DNA of 64,000 nucleotides from Variovorax sp. UMC13. GTDB taxonomy: Bacteria > Pseudomonadota > Gammaproteobacteria > Burkholderiales > Burkholderiaceae_C. The translations under genes and the position numbers were made by a program. Positions 17,302-25,878 of the stretch are shown piece by piece (within the stretch, counting starts at the first letter, position 1; the number at the start of each line of letters is the position of its first letter). The DNA lies in the NCBI RefSeq assembly GCF_014170375.1, contig NZ_LZZW01000024.1, positions 1 through 64,000 of the forward strand, read 5' to 3'. Below the pieces are notes generated by a model. It did not search any database. It worked only from the letters and a program-made list of their open reading frames with translations, and was not told the DNA's origin.

Positions 17302-18354
17302 ATGTCGTCGCCCAACCTCCATCCCATGCTCAACGTGGCCGTCAAGGCCGCACGCGCCGCCGGTGCCATCATCAACCGTGCCGCGCTCGACGTCGAAGCC
17401 GTTCGCATCTCGCAGAAGCAGGTCAACGATTTCGTGACCGAGGTGGATCACGCCGCCGAGAAGGTCATCATCGAGACCCTGCTCGCCGCGTACCCGGGCC
17501 ACGGCATCCTCGCGGAAGAGTCGGGCAGCGAATACGGCGCCAAGGATTCTGACTTCGTCTGGATCATCGACCCGCTCGACGGCACCACCAACTTCATCCA
17601 CGGCTTCCCGGTCTACTGCGTGTCGATCGCGCTGGCGGTCAAGGGCAAGGTCGAGCAGGCCGTGGTCTACGACCCGAGCCGCAACGACCTGTTCACCGCC
17701 ACCAAGGGCCGCGGCGCCTACATGAACGACCGGCGCATCCGCGTGAGCAAGCGCACCAAGCTCACCGATTGCCTGATCTCCACCGGCTTCCCCTTCCGCA
17801 CCGGCGACAACTTCAAGCAGTACCTGGCCATCATGGCCGACCTGATGCCCCGCATGGCCGGCCTGCGCCGCCCGGGCGCGGCGGCGCTGGACCTGGCCTA
17901 CGTGGCCGCCGGCTTCACCGACGGCTTCTTCGAGACCGGCCTCAACCCCTGGGACGTGGCCGCGGGCTCGCTGCTCGTGACCGAGGCTGGCGGCCTGGTC
18001 GGCAACTTCACCGGCGAGCCCGAGTTCCTCGAGCAGCGCGAATGCCTGGCCGGTGCCCCGCGCATCTACGGCCAGCTGGTGCCGCTGCTCGCCAAGTACT
18101 CGAAGTTCGCCGGCGTCGACGAAAAGATGCGCGCCAGCCATCGCATGCGCCAGGTCGCGGCCAGCGCCGATCCCGAAGCCGACACCTCGGCTGACCTGTA
18201 CGCCCGCACCACCAGCGCCAACCTGGACGCGGAAAACGCCGAAGGCGTCGACGAAACGCCCGCGGCCCCGGTCGCGCCGTCGCCGCGCAAGCTGACCCGC
18301 ATCCGGCGCGACGCCGCCACGCCGCCCGCAGAGGGCGACCCCACCGCCCGCTGA
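17302..18354 (+). CDS. suhB: Inositol-1-monophosphatase (SuhB) with long C-terminal extension
   Basis: 350 aa; SuhB is usually about 265. The catalytic core holds the Mg2+ ligands in AEES (72-73) and IIDPLDGTTNF (D90, D93), and the late metal site NPWDVAAGS. It should hydrolyse inositol monophosphate and, as in E. coli, may also act with the NusA/ribosomal-RNA antitermination complex. After about residue 270 there is an extra 80-residue tail rich in Ala, Asp, Thr and Pro, probably disordered, ending with RKLTRIRRDA. The TGA overlaps the next start (TGATG), so expression is coupled to the FUSC gene. Confidence 0.93.
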   Translation: MSSPNLHPMLNVAVKAARAAGAIINRAALDVEAVRISQKQVNDFVTEVDHAAEKVIIETLLAAYPGHGILAEESGSEYGAKDSDFVWIIDPLDGTTNFIHGFPVYCVSIALAVKGKVEQAVVYDPSRNDLFTATKGRGAYMNDRRIRVSKRTKLTDCLISTGFPFRTGDNFKQYLAIMADLMPRMAGLRRPGAAALDLAYVAAGFTDGFFETGLNPWDVAAGSLLVTEAGGLVGNFTGEPEFLEQRECLAGAPRIYGQLVPLLAKYSKFAGVDEKMRASHRMRQVAASADPEADTSADLYARTTSANLDAENAEGVDETPAAPVAPSPRKLTRIRRDAATPPAEGDPTAR

Positions 18355-20606
18355 TGCAGGCGCCGCGCGCCGCCGTCCTGCGCACCCGCGCCGCGCTGCG
18401 GGTCGGCCTCAGCCACTACATCGCGAATGGCCTCTCGGTCGCCTTCGGGCTGTTCCTGATCTCGGCCGGCGTGCATTTCTGGCTGGGCGCGCTGGCCTCG
18501 GCGGCCGCGTCGGTCGGCGTGATCGTCACCGCGCCGCCCGACCTGCCCGGCCCGCGCCGCGGCAAGTTCCTGCAGATGCTGCCGGCCCCGCTGATCGGCC
18601 TGCCGCTGTTCTTCGCGGTTCAGCTGCTGCACGGCGCGCCGATCCGGCTCGGCCTGCTGATGGTGCCGGCCACCTTCTTCGCCTTCACCGCCATGGCCTG
18701 GGGCAAGCGCGGCATCCCGATCGCGATCGCGGTGATGTTCTCGATGATCTTCTCGATGGCCACGCACAAGCCCGAGAACCTCGACGAGGCGATCTACCGC
18801 ACCCTGATCTTCGGCCTCGGCGCCGGGCTCTACGTGATCTACGCGACGCTGGCCAACCTCGCGCTCAACGGCCGCTACCGCGTGCAGGCCATGGCCGACG
18901 TGCTGCTGTCGCTGTCGGCGCTGATGCGCACCGAGGCCAGCCAGTTCAGTTCTCGCGAGGAATCGGGCGACGTGCGCGAGGTGCCCGCGCCCCTGCTGGG
19001 CCGCCTGCTGCGCGAGCAGGCCGCGCTGGCCGACCAGCTGCAGGCCACGCGCGACATCGTGCTCGAGTCGCCGCGCACGCCGCAGCGCCAGCGGCTCGCC
19101 GGCATGCTGGTGATCGTGCTCGAGATGCGCGACCACCTGCTGGCCAGCGAACTCGACCTCGAGGCCTTGCAGGCCAACCCCTCGCACGCGCCGGCCCTGA
19201 ACGAAATGCGCCGCGTGCTCGAGGCGCTGGCCGACGACACCGCGGCCCTGGCCGATGCGCTGCTGCTGGGCCGGCGCCCCGAGGCGGTGGCCAACCGCCG
19301 GGCGCAGCTGATCGCGGTGCGCCCGCCCGAAGACAACAGCCCCGCCAGCGCCGCGGCCGGCCCCTCGGCCGCCATGCTGGCGCGCGGCCTGGCCAGCCGC
19401 ATCGGCCACATCAACGACGAGGTGCTGCGGCTCCACGCCATGGCACGCGGCGAGGTGGCACCCGACCTGGCGGTGGTGCGCGCCAACTGGCACATGTTCG
19501 TCAGCCCCACGGCCTGGTCGTGGCGCCCCTTCCTCACGCTGTGGCGCTGGGACGCGCCGCCGCTGCGCCATGCGATCCGGGCCTCGCTCGCCATCGCCGC
19601 GGGCTACGGCGTGGCGCTGCTGCTGCCCTGGGGTTCGCACGATTACTGGATCCTGCTGACCATCGTGGTGGTGCTGCGCGGCAGCCTGTCGCAGACGCTG
19701 GAACGGCGCAACGCGCGGGTCGCCGGCACGCTGCTGGGCTGCGTGCTGGCGGTCGGCCTGCTGTCGGCCCATCCCTCGGCCCTCGCGCTGCTGGCGGCGA
19801 CCGTGGTGGCGCAGGCGGTGGCGCACGGCTTCGCGGTGCGGCGCTACCTGATCACCGCGGTCGCAGCCACGGTGCTGGGGCTGGTGCAGGCGCACCTGCT
19901 CAACACCGGCGCGGCGCCGACCTTCGCGCTGTTCGAGCGCATCGCCGACACCCTGATCGGCGCCGCGCTGGCCTGGGCCTTTTGCTACGTGCTGCCCTCG
20001 TGGGAGCGCAGCCAGATCCCGGCGCTGGTGGCGCGCACGCTGCGCGCGCAGGCCCTGCACGCACGGCTCGCGCTGGGCCTGGGCCAGCTGCAGGCGGTCG
20101 ACAGCAGCCCCGAGCTCGAATGGCGGCTGGCGCGCAAGGAAGCTTTCGACAGCCTCTCGGCGCTGGTGCAAGCCACACAGCGCTCGCTGTCGGAGCCGCG
20201 CGCGGTGCGCCCGCCGATCGTGCCGCTGGAACAGCTGCAGGCCCACAGCTACCAGCTGCTGGCCCAGCTGAGCGCGGTGAAATCGATGCTGGTGCTGCGC
20301 CGCGACCGGCTCACGCCGGCCGACATCGAAGGGCCGCTGCAGCGCACCGCCGCGCGCATCGAGGCCGCGATCGGCAGCACGCCCGTCGCCGGCAGCGACC
20401 TGCCCTCGGGCGCGCCGGCCACCGCGCTGGCCGGCCCGATCCCGCTGCCCGACCCCTTCGACAACGACATCAGCCCCTGGCTGCTGCGCCGGCTCGACCT
20501 GGCCACCGGCATCTCGGTGCAGCTGCGCGACGACGCGGCACGCATCCTGCAATCCCTTTCCGACGATTCTCCACCCCCCTCCGCACAAGGAACCCCTGAA
20601 CGATGA
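18354..20606 (+). CDS. FUSC-family inner-membrane protein (YccS/aromatic acid exporter-like)
   Basis: 750 aa. The layout is the doubled one of the family: an N-terminal block of membrane helices (about 20-175), a soluble helical region (180-390), a second membrane block (about 405-550, with LPWGSHDYWILLTIVVVLRGSLSQTL) and a C-terminal helical region. ERRNARVAGTLLGCVLAVGL is the conserved FUSC segment. Family members include AaeB, YccS and fusaric-acid resistance proteins, so efflux of small organic acids is possible, as inference. The start overlaps the suhB stop and the end overlaps the MscS start, so the three genes are one transcription unit. Confidence 0.85.
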   Translation: MQAPRAAVLRTRAALRVGLSHYIANGLSVAFGLFLISAGVHFWLGALASAAASVGVIVTAPPDLPGPRRGKFLQMLPAPLIGLPLFFAVQLLHGAPIRLGLLMVPATFFAFTAMAWGKRGIPIAIAVMFSMIFSMATHKPENLDEAIYRTLIFGLGAGLYVIYATLANLALNGRYRVQAMADVLLSLSALMRTEASQFSSREESGDVREVPAPLLGRLLREQAALADQLQATRDIVLESPRTPQRQRLAGMLVIVLEMRDHLLASELDLEALQANPSHAPALNEMRRVLEALADDTAALADALLLGRRPEAVANRRAQLIAVRPPEDNSPASAAAGPSAAMLARGLASRIGHINDEVLRLHAMARGEVAPDLAVVRANWHMFVSPTAWSWRPFLTLWRWDAPPLRHAIRASLAIAAGYGVALLLPWGSHDYWILLTIVVVLRGSLSQTLERRNARVAGTLLGCVLAVGLLSAHPSALALLAATVVAQAVAHGFAVRRYLITAVAATVLGLVQAHLLNTGAAPTFALFERIADTLIGAALAWAFCYVLPSWERSQIPALVARTLRAQALHARLALGLGQLQAVDSSPELEWRLARKEAFDSLSALVQATQRSLSEPRAVRPPIVPLEQLQAHSYQLLAQLSAVKSMLVLRRDRLTPADIEGPLQRTAARIEAAIGSTPVAGSDLPSGAPATALAGPIPLPDPFDNDISPWLLRRLDLATGISVQLRDDAARILQSLSDDSPPPSAQGTPER

Positions 20607-21697
20607 CCCAAGACATGCTGCTCGGCCACCCCTGGTTCGCTCCCCTCCTGTCCGCCCTGATCGCCGTCTTTCTCGCGCTGCTCGTGCACCGCGTCGCCTC
20701 GGCGGTGCTTCAGAGGGTGACGCGCCACACGCCGGTGCTGCATGCGCTTCTGGTCAACATCAAACCCGCGGCCCGGCTGGTGCTGCCGCTGCTGGCCCTG
20801 CAGATGGTCTGGCAGGCCGCGCCCGACGAACTGCGCTTCATCGCGGGCGTGCGGCACCTCAACGGGCTGCTGCTGATCGCCGCGGCCGCCTGGCTCGCGA
20901 TCCGCGCGGTCAACGGCTTCGCCGACGGCCTGATCGCCAAGCACCCCTACGACGCGGCCGACAACCTGCAGGCGCGGCGCGTGCTCACGCAGACCCGCGT
21001 GCTGGCGCGCACCGCCAACAGCATGCTGCTGGTGGCCGGCGGCGCGATGATGCTCATGACCTTCCCCGGCGCGCGCCAGGTCGGTGCCAGCCTGCTGGCC
21101 TCGGCCGGCGTGATCGGTATCGTGGCCGGCCTGGCCGCCAAGCCGGTGTTCAGCAACCTGATCGCGGGCCTGCAGATCGCGCTGGCCCAGCCGATCCGCA
21201 TCGACGACGTGCTGGTGGTCGAAGGCGAATGGGGCCGCGTGGAAGAGATCACCGGCACCTTCGTCGTGCTCAAGATCTGGGACGACCGCCGGCTGATCCT
21301 GCCGCTGAGCTACTTCATCGAGAAGCCGTTCCAGAACTGGACCCGGCACAACGCGCAGCTGCTGGGCACGGTGTTCGTCTATGCCGACTACGGCATGCCG
21401 CTGGAACCGCTGCGCGCCGAGGTCGAGCGCCTGGTGAAGGCCGCGCCCGAATGGGACGGCCGCTTCTTCAACCTGCGGGTGGTCGACACCACCGAGCGCG
21501 CGATGCAGATCCGCGTGCTGTGCACCGCGGCCAACTCGGGCCTGGCCTTCGACCTGCGCTGCACGGTGCGCGAGGGCCTGATCGCCTTCATGCAGCGCGA
21601 GTACCCGCAGTTCCTGCCGCGCCTGCGCGTGGAGGACGGCGATGCGGCCGCGCCGCGCGGCGCCGCCGCGCTGCCGCCGCAACAGCAGCCCGTCTAG
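20603..21697 (+). CDS. MscS-family mechanosensitive ion channel
   Basis: 364 aa. Helices near residues 15-35, 55-75, 85-105 and 130-155 are followed by the pore helix region (GASLLASAGVIGIVAGLAAK) and the beta domain (IRIDDVLVVEGEWGRVEEITGTFVVLKIWDDRRLILPLSYF), characteristic of MscS channels. It should open on membrane tension and relieve osmotic stress. The ATG overlaps the preceding stop by four bases (ATGA). The suhB-FUSC-MscS coupling is unexplained but suggests shared need in envelope stress. The 3' end overlaps the convergent YgiW-like gene by four bases. Confidence 0.9.
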   Translation: MTQDMLLGHPWFAPLLSALIAVFLALLVHRVASAVLQRVTRHTPVLHALLVNIKPAARLVLPLLALQMVWQAAPDELRFIAGVRHLNGLLLIAAAAWLAIRAVNGFADGLIAKHPYDAADNLQARRVLTQTRVLARTANSMLLVAGGAMMLMTFPGARQVGASLLASAGVIGIVAGLAAKPVFSNLIAGLQIALAQPIRIDDVLVVEGEWGRVEEITGTFVVLKIWDDRRLILPLSYFIEKPFQNWTRHNAQLLGTVFVYADYGMPLEPLRAEVERLVKAAPEWDGRFFNLRVVDTTERAMQIRVLCTAANSGLAFDLRCTVREGLIAFMQREYPQFLPRLRVEDGDAAAPRGAAALPPQQQPV

Positions 21698-22095
21698 GGC
21701 AGCAGGCGCAGCGACTCGACCTCGAACTCCGTCTTGCGCAGGCCCTTGTCGATCTCGCCCGTCAGCTCGACGCGCTGCTCGGCGCTGACCGGCTGGCCCG
21801 GCGGGAAATGCTTGGCCGAAATCTCGACCGTCATGCGGCCGCTGTCGTCGGCGAAGCTGTAGTTCTTGCCGCCGTCGTGCGACACGATGCGGCCCTGCAG
21901 CCGCGCGTACTGGTCGTCGCGGCCGGTCTCGAGCAGCTGCTTCACCGTCATCAGCGGCACCGTGCTGGGGCCGGTGTAGGTCGATGCGGCCTGGCCCTTG
22001 GCGGCGGGCGACGGGCCGGTGTACTGGGCCAGCACGGGCGCGGTGGCGCCCAGGATGCCGAGCGCGAGAACGAGGGCTGTAGCGGTCTTTTTCAT
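21694..22095 (-). CDS. Periplasmic OB-fold stress protein (YgiW/YdeI, BOF family)
   Basis: 133 aa. The signal peptide runs to AQYTGPS. The rest is the bacterial OB-fold (BOF) domain: MTVKQLLETGRDDQYARLQGRIVSHDGGKNYSFAD, MTVEISAKHFPPGQPVSAEQRVELTGEIDKG and the ending EFEVESLRLLP. E. coli relatives YgiW and YdeI are linked to stress and antimicrobial peptide tolerance, and ygiW lies next to qseBC. Here too the gene follows a QseBC-like pair on the same strand, 92 bases behind it. AAGGAG is placed 8 bases before the ATG. Confidence 0.88.
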   Translation of the reverse strand: MKKTATALVLALGILGATAPVLAQYTGPSPAAKGQAASTYTGPSTVPLMTVKQLLETGRDDQYARLQGRIVSHDGGKNYSFADDSGRMTVEISAKHFPPGQPVSAEQRVELTGEIDKGLRKTEFEVESLRLLP

Positions 22096-22187
22096 GGTGT
22101 CACTCCTTGAGTTGAATGCCCGGCGCCGGAGGCACCGAAGGCATGAGCGCATTGAAACCGCCGAAGCTGAAGGCGATCTGATGCCGC

Positions 22188-23567
22188 TCAAGCGGCCGGA
22201 AAATCCATCACCACGCCCAGTCCCCGGCCCTCGATGCCGGCCTCGAAGCGCAACGTGGCGCCGTGCAGCGCCGCGATGCGCGCCACGATCGACAGGCCCA
22301 GGCCGCTGCCGGCCTGGCCGCTGCCCAGCACGCGGTAGAAGCGCTCGGTGAGCCGCGCGCAATCGGCCTCGGACACGCCCGGGCCCTCGTCGCGCACGCT
22401 GATGCGCACGCTGCCGTCGACGGACGTGGCCTCGACCTGCACGCGGCCGCCCGGCCCGCCGTAGCGCAGCGCGTTGTCGACCAGGTTGCGCAGCGCGCTC
22501 TCGAGCAGCGCGGGATGCGCCTGCAGCAGCAGGCCGCCGCCACCGCACTGCAGGGCCGTGCCCGGCCACGCGGCGGCCAAGCGGCCCATGAGCGCATCGA
22601 GATCCACCGCTTCCGTCACCAGGGCCTCCGGCCGCTCGGGGTCGAGCCGGGCCAGCGCGAGCAGGCTCTCGGTCAGCGCGGTGCAGCGGTCGACCTCTTC
22701 GCGCAGGCCCTGCAGGTCGACCGGCGCGCCGCCCGGCGCGGCCTGCTGCCGCTGCATCAGCTGGATGCGCATGCGCAGCGCGGCCAGCGGCGTGCGCAGC
22801 TCGTGCGCCGCATCGGCGGTGAAGCGCCGCTCGGCCTGCAGCGCATGACCCAGCCGGCCCAGCACCAGGTTGAGCGCCCGCACGATCGGCAGCAGTTCGC
22901 GCGGTTCCGCGTCGGCGGCCACTGGGCTCAGGTCGTCGGGCGACTTGGCCGCGATGCGTTCGGCGGTGCGCTCCACCGGCTGCAGCAGCCGGCGGATCGC
23001 GAACCAGCAGAAGCCACCGAGCAGCACCAGCAGGCACAGCATCGGCCAGACCAGGTCCTCGGCCATCTCCTCGAGCAGCTCGAGGCGCTCGTCCCAGGGC
23101 TGGCCGATCTGCACCTGCGCGCCGCCGTCGGCGGTCCGCAGCAGGTAGACGCGCCAGGCCCGGCCGTCGACCCACACGTTCTCGTAGCCCTTGCGACGAT
23201 CGAAGGCGCGCGAGAAGGGCTGCGCGGGCGCCTCGTCGGCCCGGTGCAGCACGCGACCGTCGCGCGACACCAGTTGGTAGTGCAGTTCGAGCTTAGCGGC
23301 CTGGCGGCGCTCGTCCAGATCGCCGGGCACGCTGCTCGGCGCCTGCGCCGTGCCGAGCACCAACACCAGCCGCGCGCCCTCCTTCAGCGCATCGTCGAAC
23401 ACCTCGCTGGTCTCGCGCCAGGCCACGTGCACCACCACCGCCAGGCTCACCAGCCAGACCGCCACGCTGGCGCCGAGGACCGAGGCGATCAGCCGTCGGC
23501 GCAGCGAATAGGCGCCGCGCGCGGCACGGCGCGCGGCGCGCCAGCGCTGGAAACGGGCACGCATCAA
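22188..23567 (-). CDS. Sensor histidine kinase, QseC/PmrB-like
   Basis: 459 aa. Membrane helices lie at about 27-49 and 174-192 with a periplasmic domain of about 120 residues containing the PmrB/QseC-type segment VWVDGRAWRVYLL. After a HAMP-like linker come the H box FTADAAHELRTPLAALR (H255), the N box NLVDNALRYGG, G1 DEGPGV and G2 GSGLGLSI. It should phosphorylate the regulator encoded immediately upstream, whose stop it overlaps by four bases. QseC proper is recognised by similar architecture; signal specificity is not readable. Confidence 0.9.
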   Translation of the reverse strand: MMRARFQRWRAARRAARGAYSLRRRLIASVLGASVAVWLVSLAVVVHVAWRETSEVFDDALKEGARLVLVLGTAQAPSSVPGDLDERRQAAKLELHYQLVSRDGRVLHRADEAPAQPFSRAFDRRKGYENVWVDGRAWRVYLLRTADGGAQVQIGQPWDERLELLEEMAEDLVWPMLCLLVLLGGFCWFAIRRLLQPVERTAERIAAKSPDDLSPVAADAEPRELLPIVRALNLVLGRLGHALQAERRFTADAAHELRTPLAALRMRIQLMQRQQAAPGGAPVDLQGLREEVDRCTALTESLLALARLDPERPEALVTEAVDLDALMGRLAAAWPGTALQCGGGGLLLQAHPALLESALRNLVDNALRYGGPGGRVQVEATSVDGSVRISVRDEGPGVSEADCARLTERFYRVLGSGQAGSGLGLSIVARIAALHGATLRFEAGIEGRGLGVVMDFPAA

Positions 23568-24226
23568 GCCACCGCGCCCAGGCCGTAGCCCTGGTTGCGC
23601 ACGGTCACGATGAACTTGCTGCCCAGCTTCTTGCGCAGGTTGTAGACATGCACCTCGATCGCGTTGCTCTCGACCTCCTCGCCCCAGCCGTAGAGCGCCT
23701 CCTCGAGCTGGGCGCGGCTCTGCACCTGGGCACTGCGTCGCATCAGCGCCAGCAGCACCGCGAACTCGCGCGCGGTGAGCGGCACAGGTTCGCCGTCGCG
23801 CGTCACGCGCTTGGCGGCCGGGTCGAGCTCGACGCCGCCATGGCGCAGCGTGGGTGCCGGCTCACGCGCCTCGCGGCGCAAGGCGGCACGGATGCGGGCC
23901 GAGAGTTCCTCCAGGTCGAAGGGCTTGACCAGGTAGTCGTCGGCGCCCAGGTCCAGGCCTTCGACGCGGTCTTCGAGCGTGTCGCGCGCGGTGATCACGA
24001 TCACCGGGATCGCCGCCCGCCGCGCCCGCAGCGCCGCGAGCACCGCCTCGCCCGCCATGCCAGGCAGGCCGCGGTCGAGCAGCAGGCACTGGTAGTCGTG
24101 CGTGCGCAGCGCCGTGTCGGCCTGGTCGCCGCGGCGCAGCCAGTCGACCGCGTAACCGTCGAGCTGCAGCCACGACTGGACCGTGGCGCCAAGGGAGGGA
24201 TCGTCTTCGACCAGGAGGATGCGCAT
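23564..24226 (-). CDS. OmpR-family response regulator, QseB/PmrA-like
   Basis: 220 aa. Receiver residues are ED at 7-8, D51 in LLLDRGLPGMAGE, and K101 in DDYLVKPFDLEEL. The DNA-binding half has LTAREFAVLLALM and SNAIEVHVYNLRKKLGSKFIVTVRNQGYGL, very close to QseB/PmrA. It is the first gene of a unit that also holds the kinase and probably the YgiW-like gene. The 115-base gap to the divergent padR gene holds promoters for both. Confidence 0.92.
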   Translation of the reverse strand: MRILLVEDDPSLGATVQSWLQLDGYAVDWLRRGDQADTALRTHDYQCLLLDRGLPGMAGEAVLAALRARRAAIPVIVITARDTLEDRVEGLDLGADDYLVKPFDLEELSARIRAALRREAREPAPTLRHGGVELDPAAKRVTRDGEPVPLTAREFAVLLALMRRSAQVQSRAQLEEALYGWGEEVESNAIEVHVYNLRKKLGSKFIVTVRNQGYGLGAVA

Positions 24227-24283
24227 GGCGCAAGGCTAGCGCAGCGCGATGAAGCGAATCTGAGGCGCCGGCGCGCGATCCGG

Positions 24284-24341
24284 TTGACTTAGACTCTATT
24301 TAGATATATCGTTATCAAATCAGATAGAACGAAAGAATCCC
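24284..24341 (+). promoter_or_regulatory. AT-rich promoter/operator region of the padR gene
   Basis: TTGACT (24284-24289) is followed by an AT-rich stretch that stands out in this genome, including the 8-base palindrome GATATATC (24303-24310) and then GTTATC. TATATC or TATCGT near 24305-24312 could be the -10. PadR/YqjI-type regulators bind AT-rich inverted repeats over their own promoters, so this is a likely autoregulatory operator. Confidence 0.5.
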
Positions 24342-24917
24342 ATGCGACATTCCCACTCCCACCATTCCCACGGCCACCATCACGCGCGCATGGCCCGCAG
24401 CGAACACGAGGACGGCCTCGGCGGCGGTCGCGGTCCCCGCGGCGGCGGCGGCCGGATCTTCGGCCACGGCGGCCTGCGCTTCGTGCTGCTGCAGTTGATC
24501 GCCGACAAGCCCAGCCACGGCTACGAACTGATCAAGTCGATCGAGGACCGGCTCGGCGGCGCCTACAGCCCCAGCCCGGGCACGGTCTACCCCACGCTCA
24601 CCCTGATGGAAGAACTGGGCTACCTCACGGTCGAGGAAGCCGATGCCGGCGGCCGCAAGCGCTACCGCATCACCGACACCGGCCAGGCTTTCCTGGCCGA
24701 AAACCGCGCCACCGCCGACGCCATGCTGACGCGGATGAACGGTGGCGTCGATGGCGCCGGCCCGCGGGCCGGCCGGCCGCCGCAGGTCATGCGGGCCATC
24801 GAGAACCTCAAGCTAGCCATGCGAATGCGACTCGCGCGTGAAGCGCTGACGCCGGCGCAAGCCAATGCCTTCGCCGCGGTGCTCGACCACGCCGCACAAC
24901 AACTTGAACAGATTTGA
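24342..24917 (+). CDS. PadR-family regulator with His-rich N-terminus (YqjI-like)
   Basis: 191 aa. Residues 1-22 hold eight or more His residues (MRHSHSHHSHGHHHARM), a likely Ni2+/Zn2+/Fe2+ site, followed by a Gly-rich linker. The winged-helix PadR domain occupies about residues 45-120 (RFVLLQLIADKPSHGYELIK, SPGTVYPTLTLMEELGYL). A helical dimerisation tail ends AAQQLEQI. E. coli YqjI has the same build, a His-rich arm plus PadR domain, and represses yqjH and itself under control of nickel/iron. The next gene here is a YqjH-like reductase, supporting the same circuit. Confidence 0.88.
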   Translation: MRHSHSHHSHGHHHARMARSEHEDGLGGGRGPRGGGGRIFGHGGLRFVLLQLIADKPSHGYELIKSIEDRLGGAYSPSPGTVYPTLTLMEELGYLTVEEADAGGRKRYRITDTGQAFLAENRATADAMLTRMNGGVDGAGPRAGRPPQVMRAIENLKLAMRMRLAREALTPAQANAFAAVLDHAAQQLEQI

Positions 24918-24921
24918 CCCA

Positions 24922-25012
24922 CCCCCGTTGCTTGCCCACTGCGTGTGGCCGCCTCCCCCCTCAAGGGGGCCACACCGGCGGCCCGGCAAAGCCGGTTCCG
25001 CGGTGTGTCTGG
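24922..25012. repeat. Dispersed intergenic repeat, copy 1
   Basis: This noncoding stretch between padR and the siderophore-interacting protein gene matches 29267-29359 along its length. The 31-base core (24974-25004) is identical in the two copies but for one base and contains the hairpin CCGGC-AAA-GCCGG. The C/G-rich left part (CCCCCCTCAAGGGGG-like) can also fold. Confidence 0.65.
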
Positions 25013-25046
25013 CCAAGACCTGTTTCGCCTTTCATGGAGTTTTGAT

Positions 25047-25874
25047 TTGAACGACACCACCAATGCCTCTTTCCCCGACCGCACACCGCAACGCGTGCGG
25101 CACCCGCTGCGCTTCCGTGAACTCGAAGTGCGGCAGGTCCAGCGCATCACGCCGCACCTGGTGCGCGTCACCGTCGGCGGCGACGCGCTCGAGGGCTTCA
25201 CGAGCCCGGGCTTCGACGACCACGTGAAGCTCTTCTTCCCCGACGAGCAGACCGGCGTGCTCGCGCTGCCGACCGCCGGCCCCGAGGGCCCGATCTGGCC
25301 CGAGGGCGGCAGGCCCACGATGCGCGACTACACGCCGCGCCGCTTCGACGCCGCCGCGTGCACGCTGGAGATCGACTTCGCGCTGCACGAAGCCGGCCCG
25401 GCCACGCGCTGGGCCGAGCGCGCCGCGCCCGGCCACCGTCTCGGCGTGGGCGGACCGCGCGGCTCCTTCATCGTGCCGATGGCCTTCGACTGGCACCTGC
25501 TGATCGGCGACGACACCGCGCTGCCCGCGATCGCGCGCCGCCTGGCCGAGCTGCCGAAGGGCGCACGGGCCGTCGTGCTGGCCGAGGTCGAGAGCGAAGC
25601 CGATCACGTCGATCTGCCCAGCGAAGCCGACGTCGCCATCACCTGGGTGCACCGCTCGGGCGCCGCCCGCGGCACGCCACCGCTGCTGGCGGCGCTGCAT
25701 GCGGCACGCCTGCCCACCGGCGCCTTCCATGCCTGGATCGGCTGCGAATCGGCGCACGCAAAGGCGCTGCGCGCCCACCTGATCGACGAGTGCCGCGCCA
25801 ACCCGAAGTGGATCCGCGCCTCGGGCTACTGGCGCGACGGCAGCGCCGGCACGCACGACTCGCACGACGAGTAA
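25047..25874 (+). CDS. Siderophore-interacting protein / ferric-chelate reductase (YqjH-like)
   Basis: 275 aa. The FAD-binding beta-barrel (RVRHPLRFRELEVRQVQRITPHLVRVTV) contains the flavin motif MRDYTPRRFD. WAERAAPGHRLGVGGPRGSF and LIGDDTALPAIARRL belong to the NADP-binding half. The protein ends IRASGYWRDG, the family signature. It should reduce Fe3+ in siderophores in the cytoplasm with NADPH. The start is probably TTG 25047, since GGAG lies 7 bases before it and no ATG/GTG is nearby. It follows the YqjI-like regulator by 129 bases that hold a dispersed repeat. Confidence 0.9.
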   Translation: MNDTTNASFPDRTPQRVRHPLRFRELEVRQVQRITPHLVRVTVGGDALEGFTSPGFDDHVKLFFPDEQTGVLALPTAGPEGPIWPEGGRPTMRDYTPRRFDAAACTLEIDFALHEAGPATRWAERAAPGHRLGVGGPRGSFIVPMAFDWHLLIGDDTALPAIARRLAELPKGARAVVLAEVESEADHVDLPSEADVAITWVHRSGAARGTPPLLAALHAARLPTGAFHAWIGCESAHAKALRAHLIDECRANPKWIRASGYWRDGSAGTHDSHDE

Positions 25875-25878
25875 GAAC

